64,000 bases of DNA from Novosphingobium album (ex Hu et al. 2023) (GTDB lineage Bacteria > Pseudomonadota > Alphaproteobacteria > Sphingomonadales > Sphingomonadaceae), in NCBI RefSeq assembly GCF_022832385.1, contig NZ_JALHLE010000003.1:161889-225888 (forward strand), given 5' to 3'. This document shows, piece by piece, positions 58,603-64,000 of the stretch (positions within the stretch are counted from its first letter, which is position 1; the number at the start of each line of letters is the position of its first letter). The translations under genes and the position numbers were made by a program. The notes under the pieces were generated by a model. That model made no database searches, had not been told where the DNA came from, and saw only the letters and a list, made by a program, of their open reading frames with translations.

Positions 58603-59765
58603 ACCAGCATGTCCACGAACTTTTCGAACAGGTAGAAGCTGTCCTGTGGCCCGGGGCTCGCCTCGGGGTGATACTGTACACCGAAGGCGCGCTTGCCCTT
58701 GATCGCGATGCCGCAGTTCGAACCGTCGAACAGTGACACATGGGTCTGCTCCACGCTGTCGGGCAGCGTGGTGTTGTCGACCGCGAAGCCGTGGTTCATC
58801 GACGTGATCTCGACCACGCCGTCTTCCATCCGCTTGACCGGGTGGTTGGCGCCGCGATGGCCCTGGAACATCTTGGCCGTCTTTGCCCCAGCCGCGAGAC
58901 CGAGCATCTGGTGGCCAAGGCAGATGCCGAAAATCGGGATATCGCGTTCCAGCAGGGCCTGAATTACCGGCACCGCATACGCGCCGGTCGCCGCCGGGTC
59001 ACCCGGACCGTTGGACAGGAACACGCCATCCGGCGACAGTTCGAGTATCTTATCCAGCGGCGTCTCGGCGGGCACCACTGTCACGCGGGCGCCGGCCTTC
59101 ACCAGATTGCGAAAGATGTTGTCCTTGGCGCCATAGTCGATCGCGACCACATGCGGGCGCGCATCGTGCGGCGAACGGCCATAGCCCTTGCCCAGCGTCC
59201 AGGTGGACCCTTCCCAGTCCTCCTTCGCGCGCCGGGACACGATCTTGGCAAGGTCCATGCCTTCCAGCCCCGGCCATTCCTGCGCCTTCTTCAGCAGCGC
59301 GGGAATGTCGAACGCACCCTTGGGATCATGCGCGATCACTGCGTTGGGCGCACCGGAGAGGCGGATGCGGCGGGTGAGCGCGCGGGTATCAATCCCGGCA
59401 AGGCCGATCTTGCCCTTGCCCGCCAGCCAGTCGCCGAATTCGCCGTGCGAGCGGAAGTTTGAAGCGAGCGTCACGTCCTCGCGCACGATGCAGCCGACGG
59501 CGCCCTCGACCTTCGATTCCAGGTCTTCCTCGTTCACACCGACATTGCCGATGTGCGGGAACGTGAAGGTCACGATCTGCCCGGCGTAGGACGGATCGGT
59601 CATCACTTCCTGATATCCGGTCATGGATGTGTTGAAGCAGACTTCGCCCACGGCCTCGCCGGTGGCACCAAAGCCACGCCCCCAGACGACGCTGCCGTCG
59701 CTCAGTACCAGGACGCCTGTCGCCCCTTCCGGTTTGGGCGCAAGCGAAGATGCGGCGTCGGCCAT
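58599..59765 (-). CDS. carA: Carbamoyl-phosphate synthase small subunit
   Basis: A 388-residue glutaminase subunit that supplies ammonia to CarB. The class I amidotransferase triad has the nucleophile Cys in GICLGHQMLG and the His and Glu in YHPEASPGP. The N-terminal domain has TGYQEVMTDPSYAGQIV. It heads a coupled unit of four genes ending in carB. Confidence 0.97.
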   Translation of the reverse strand: MADAASSLAPKPEGATGVLVLSDGSVVWGRGFGATGEAVGEVCFNTSMTGYQEVMTDPSYAGQIVTFTFPHIGNVGVNEEDLESKVEGAVGCIVREDVTLASNFRSHGEFGDWLAGKGKIGLAGIDTRALTRRIRLSGAPNAVIAHDPKGAFDIPALLKKAQEWPGLEGMDLAKIVSRRAKEDWEGSTWTLGKGYGRSPHDARPHVVAIDYGAKDNIFRNLVKAGARVTVVPAETPLDKILELSPDGVFLSNGPGDPAATGAYAVPVIQALLERDIPIFGICLGHQMLGLAAGAKTAKMFQGHRGANHPVKRMEDGVVEITSMNHGFAVDNTTLPDSVEQTHVSLFDGSNCGIAIKGKRAFGVQYHPEASPGPQDSFYLFEKFVDMLV

Positions 59766-59815
59766 TATGGGTCGCTCCGTTTGAGACGTTTCTGACGATG
59801 AGTGCTAAGGCTCAC

Positions 59816-59844
59816 CCGCTAGACACGGTTGTGCATGGCGTCAA
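59816..59844 (-). promoter_or_regulatory. Possible carA promoter
   Basis: On the minus strand TTGACG (59839-59844) is a good -35. At 17 bases, TAGCGG (59816-59821) is a poor -10. It is about 50 bases before the carA start. Confidence 0.3.
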
Positions 59845-59926
59845 GGCGCGAGGGTGCAATTTAGCGCGCGGCTTGCTAACTTTTGCGCAGCCACGTTTCA
59901 CAATGCACCAGGAAAATAGAAAAACA

Positions 59927-60379
59927 ATGATTCGCGATTCGATCAAGGCCGCACAGATTTCCGCCATGAAGGCCGGTGACAAGCCGCGCCTTGCCGCCGT
60001 GCGCCTCATTCTCGCCAAAGTAAAAGACCGCGACATCGAGCTGCGCACCGCGGCCGAAACGCCGGACGACGATGCCATGGTGATCGACGTGCTGCAGAAG
60101 ATGGTCAAGCAGCGCCGCGAATCGATCAAGCTGTTCGAGGAAGGCGGCCGCCCCGAGAAGGCCGAAGAGGAAAAGGCCGAACTCATCGTGATCGAGGAAT
60201 TCCTCCCCGCCCAGATGTCGGAAGAGGAAACGAAGGCCGCGATCGAAGCGATCAAGGCCGAAACGGGCGCGGCGGGCATGAAGGACATGGGCAAGGTCAT
60301 GGGCCTGCTCAAGGAGCGCCACAGTGCCCAGCTCGACATGGGCAAGGCCAGCGGCTGGGTGAAGGCCGCACTGAGCTAA
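59927..60379 (+). CDS. GatB/YqeY domain protein
   Basis: A 150-residue protein with the helical YqeY/GatB tail (IKAAQISAMKAGDKPRLAAV at the start, then EEFLPAQMSEEE). ATG 59927 (MIRDSIKAAQ) is chosen since family members start there; upstream residues are not conserved. In GatB this domain contacts tRNA. It lies directly before dnaG, a common arrangement in alphaproteobacteria. Confidence 0.88.
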   Translation: MIRDSIKAAQISAMKAGDKPRLAAVRLILAKVKDRDIELRTAAETPDDDAMVIDVLQKMVKQRRESIKLFEEGGRPEKAEEEKAELIVIEEFLPAQMSEEETKAAIEAIKAETGAAGMKDMGKVMGLLKERHSAQLDMGKASGWVKAALS

Positions 60380-60404
60380 AGCGTTAGAAAGGGCGGCAGG
60401 TCCC

Positions 60405-62273
60405 GTGCTGACTCCGCAATGGCTCGATCAACTCCGATCCCGCGTCACGCTTTCGACGCTGATCGGCCGTTCGACGCGCCTGCAGAAGGCGGGGCGCGAG
60501 TACAAGGCGTGCTGTCCGTTCCATAACGAGAAGAGCCCCAGCTTCACCGTCAACGACGAGAAGGGCTTCTACCACTGCTTCGGCTGCGGCGCGCATGGCG
60601 ATGCCATCCGCTGGATGACCGACCACCAGGGCCTCGCCTTCATGGACGCGGTCAAGGAACTGGCAGCCGAGGCGGGCATGGACGTGCCCGCGCCCGACCC
60701 GCGCGCGGCGAAGGCAGCGGAAAAGCGCGACTCGCTTCACGACGTGATGGCCGCCGCGCAGGAATGGTTCGTGCACAACCTGTCGGGTCCGGAAGGCGAC
60801 GCGGCGCGGCGGTATCTTGCGACGCGCGGGTTCGATGCGCAAACCGTACAGCGTTTCGGCTTCGGCTATGCACCCGAGGGGCGGCAGGCGCTGAAGGAGG
60901 CGCTGTCCCGCTTCCCGCAGCCGATGCTGATTGAGGCAGGCCTGAGAATCGAGGTCGAGGGCCGCGATCCCTATGACCGGTTCCGGGGCCGCCTGATGCT
61001 GCCGATCGAGGACGCGCGCGGGCGCGTGATCGCATTCGGCGGACGCATCCTCTCGAAAGAGAAGACGGATGCCCCGAAATACCTGAACTCGCCCGACACC
61101 CCGCTCTTCGACAAGGGGCGCACGCTCTACAACCTCCACCGCGCCGCGCCCGCAGCACGTCATTCGGGGCGGATGGTAGTGGTCGAAGGCTACATGGACG
61201 TGATCGCGCTGGCGGCCGCCGGGATCGCCGAATGCGTCGCCCCGCTCGGCACGGCGCTCACCGAGAACCAGATCGAGATGCTCTGGCGCCACGTCGAAAT
61301 GCCCATCCTGTGCTTCGACGGCGATGCCGCAGGCCAGCGCGCGGCGATGCGGGCCATCACCCGCGCTTTGCCCTTGCTGCGCCCGGCCCACTCGCTGCGC
61401 ATCGTACGCCTGCCCGAGGGACTCGATCCTGACGACTTGATCAAGGCGCAGGGCGCAAAGGCCATGGAAGCGCTGCTCGGCGAGGCCCGGCCGCTGATCG
61501 ACGTGCTCTGGGAGGTCGAACGTGATGCCCAGCCGCTCAGCACACCCGAGGACAAGGCAGGCCTGAAGGCACGGCTGATGGAACATGTCGACGCAATCCA
61601 GCATCCCGACATCGCCAGTCTCTACCGCCGCGAGTTGCAGGACCGTTATTCCGCCTTTGCTTTTCCCAAACGCGAGAGCCGCTGGGAGGGCGGCGTTGGC
61701 AAACCGGCCTTCCAGCCCCGGCCGCGCGGCGGAAAGTGGCAGCCCGGCCGCCCTGCTCCCACACCCTCCTCGCCCGAATCTCTCGAACGGCTGCGCAGGG
61801 CCATGGCAGGCGGCTCGCGTGACGCGCTGTCCAATGCCGTGCTGGCCGGACTGATCCGCTGGCCGGAGCTGATTTCCCGCCACGCAGAAGCACTTGCTCG
61901 CACGCCTGACCTCGATCCGCGTTTTTTCACGCTGCTTGAGTGCAGCGATGCCACGGATGTGCTTGAAAGCCACACCCTCGCCACCATATTGCAGTCAAAT
62001 GGTCTGGAAGTTCCCGGAACCGCTGAATATTCGGGCCTTCGCTTCGGCTTTCTGGCCCCCGGCGCAAATGCGGATCAGGCGGCAGAGGAACTGGGTCAGG
62101 CCATTGATCTCTTGGTCGAGCGTCCGGTTCTGGAGGCGGCTCTGGCACAGGCCACTGCGCGGTTCGAAAGCGAGCTGTCGGAGGAGTCTTTTGCCGAGCA
62201 GCAGCGCCTGCTCAAGAGAAAGCTGGAATTTGAAAGTCGCCTCAGGCAAATGGCGAACAGACATGCGTCCTAG
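60405..62273 (+). CDS. dnaG: DNA primase
   Basis: A 622-residue primase that makes RNA primers at the fork. The CHC2 zinc finger (CCPFHNEKSPSF, then YHCFGCG) and the TOPRIM motifs VVVEGYMDVIAL and CFDGDAAG are present, with the helicase-binding domain at the C-terminus. The start is GTG 60405. It precedes rpoD by 57 bases. Confidence 0.97.
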   Translation: MLTPQWLDQLRSRVTLSTLIGRSTRLQKAGREYKACCPFHNEKSPSFTVNDEKGFYHCFGCGAHGDAIRWMTDHQGLAFMDAVKELAAEAGMDVPAPDPRAAKAAEKRDSLHDVMAAAQEWFVHNLSGPEGDAARRYLATRGFDAQTVQRFGFGYAPEGRQALKEALSRFPQPMLIEAGLRIEVEGRDPYDRFRGRLMLPIEDARGRVIAFGGRILSKEKTDAPKYLNSPDTPLFDKGRTLYNLHRAAPAARHSGRMVVVEGYMDVIALAAAGIAECVAPLGTALTENQIEMLWRHVEMPILCFDGDAAGQRAAMRAITRALPLLRPAHSLRIVRLPEGLDPDDLIKAQGAKAMEALLGEARPLIDVLWEVERDAQPLSTPEDKAGLKARLMEHVDAIQHPDIASLYRRELQDRYSAFAFPKRESRWEGGVGKPAFQPRPRGGKWQPGRPAPTPSSPESLERLRRAMAGGSRDALSNAVLAGLIRWPELISRHAEALARTPDLDPRFFTLLECSDATDVLESHTLATILQSNGLEVPGTAEYSGLRFGFLAPGANADQAAEELGQAIDLLVERPVLEAALAQATARFESELSEESFAEQQRLLKRKLEFESRLRQMANRHAS

Positions 62274-62274
62274 T

Positions 62275-62299
62275 CCGGATTGTATAATTATATATCCGG
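62275..62299. promoter_or_regulatory. dnaG-rpoD gap: inverted repeat and -10-like TATAAT
   Basis: CCGGAT (62275-62280) and ATCCGG (62294-62299) flank 13 AT-rich bases that include a perfect TATAAT (62283-62288). There is no good -35 at 16-18 bases. It may be a promoter for rpoD or a weak hairpin that lowers readthrough from dnaG. Confidence 0.35.
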
Positions 62300-62330
62300 T
62301 TCCGGGGCAGCACGATTTAACGGCGGAAGA

Positions 62331-64000
<1,670 letters not shown>

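Overview
The window looks like chromosomal DNA of a GC-rich alphaproteobacterium of the order Sphingomonadales (Novosphingobium/Sphingobium-like). The grounds are the GatB/YqeY-dnaG-rpoD order, an RpoD with a long acidic insert, a DUF4170 gene, the TonB-dependent receptor style and the dense set of acyl-CoA catabolic genes. The lineage is inferred from gene content; no marker gene was compared. No rRNA, tRNA, CRISPR array, insertion sequence or phage was seen.

Region 1 (1-11.4 kb) is the most unusual part. Two convergent operons meet at one bidirectional terminator. The plus-strand operon has the end of an outer-membrane beta-barrel gene, coupled by TGATG to a 1363-residue ten-heme cytochrome c with a C-terminal LVIVD propeller. 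The minus-strand operon encodes a flavoprotein fused to two cyclic-nucleotide-binding domains and four [4Fe-4S] clusters, then a membrane protein with diheme cytochrome-b histidine spacing, then an FHA-TM-ten-heme cytochrome c, then a CpdA-like phosphodiesterase. Read together they suggest a path for electrons from cytoplasmic NAD(P)H to the outer membrane, gated by a cyclic nucleotide and perhaps a phosphoprotein, with a built-in enzyme that could remove the nucleotide. A CcmI-like TPR protein is divergent from it. This is the best candidate for an undescribed system.

Region 2 (11.4-20.6 kb) has an orphan PycTM-like (DUF5706) membrane protein next to NADP-glutamate dehydrogenase, a three-gene RND efflux operon (fusion protein, pump, outer-membrane channel) and a DapB-like oxidoreductase.

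Region 3 (20.7-50.1 kb) is a catabolic island of unknown substrate: TonB-dependent receptor, MFS_3 transporter, thiolase, three class III CoA-transferases, two acyl-CoA ligases, two amidohydrolases, two crotonases, a fused FadE34-like acyl-CoA dehydrogenase, aldehyde dehydrogenase, SDR, SnoaL-like protein, AcuI-like reductase and five regulators (two MarR, IclR, two TetR). One CoA-transferase and one crotonase have their domain segments in permuted order, and together with a small cysteine protein and an amidohydrolase they resemble clusters I recall from Actinobacteria.

Region 4 (50.2-64 kb) is core genome: eno, a YqjD/YqjE-type operon of four small membrane proteins, DUF4170, greA, carA-lipoprotein-unknown-carB, GatB/YqeY, dnaG and the first 556 codons of rpoD. 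Candidate regulatory sites include a Fur-box-like repeat, a large inverted repeat between eno and the yqjD-like gene, and several promoters and operators.
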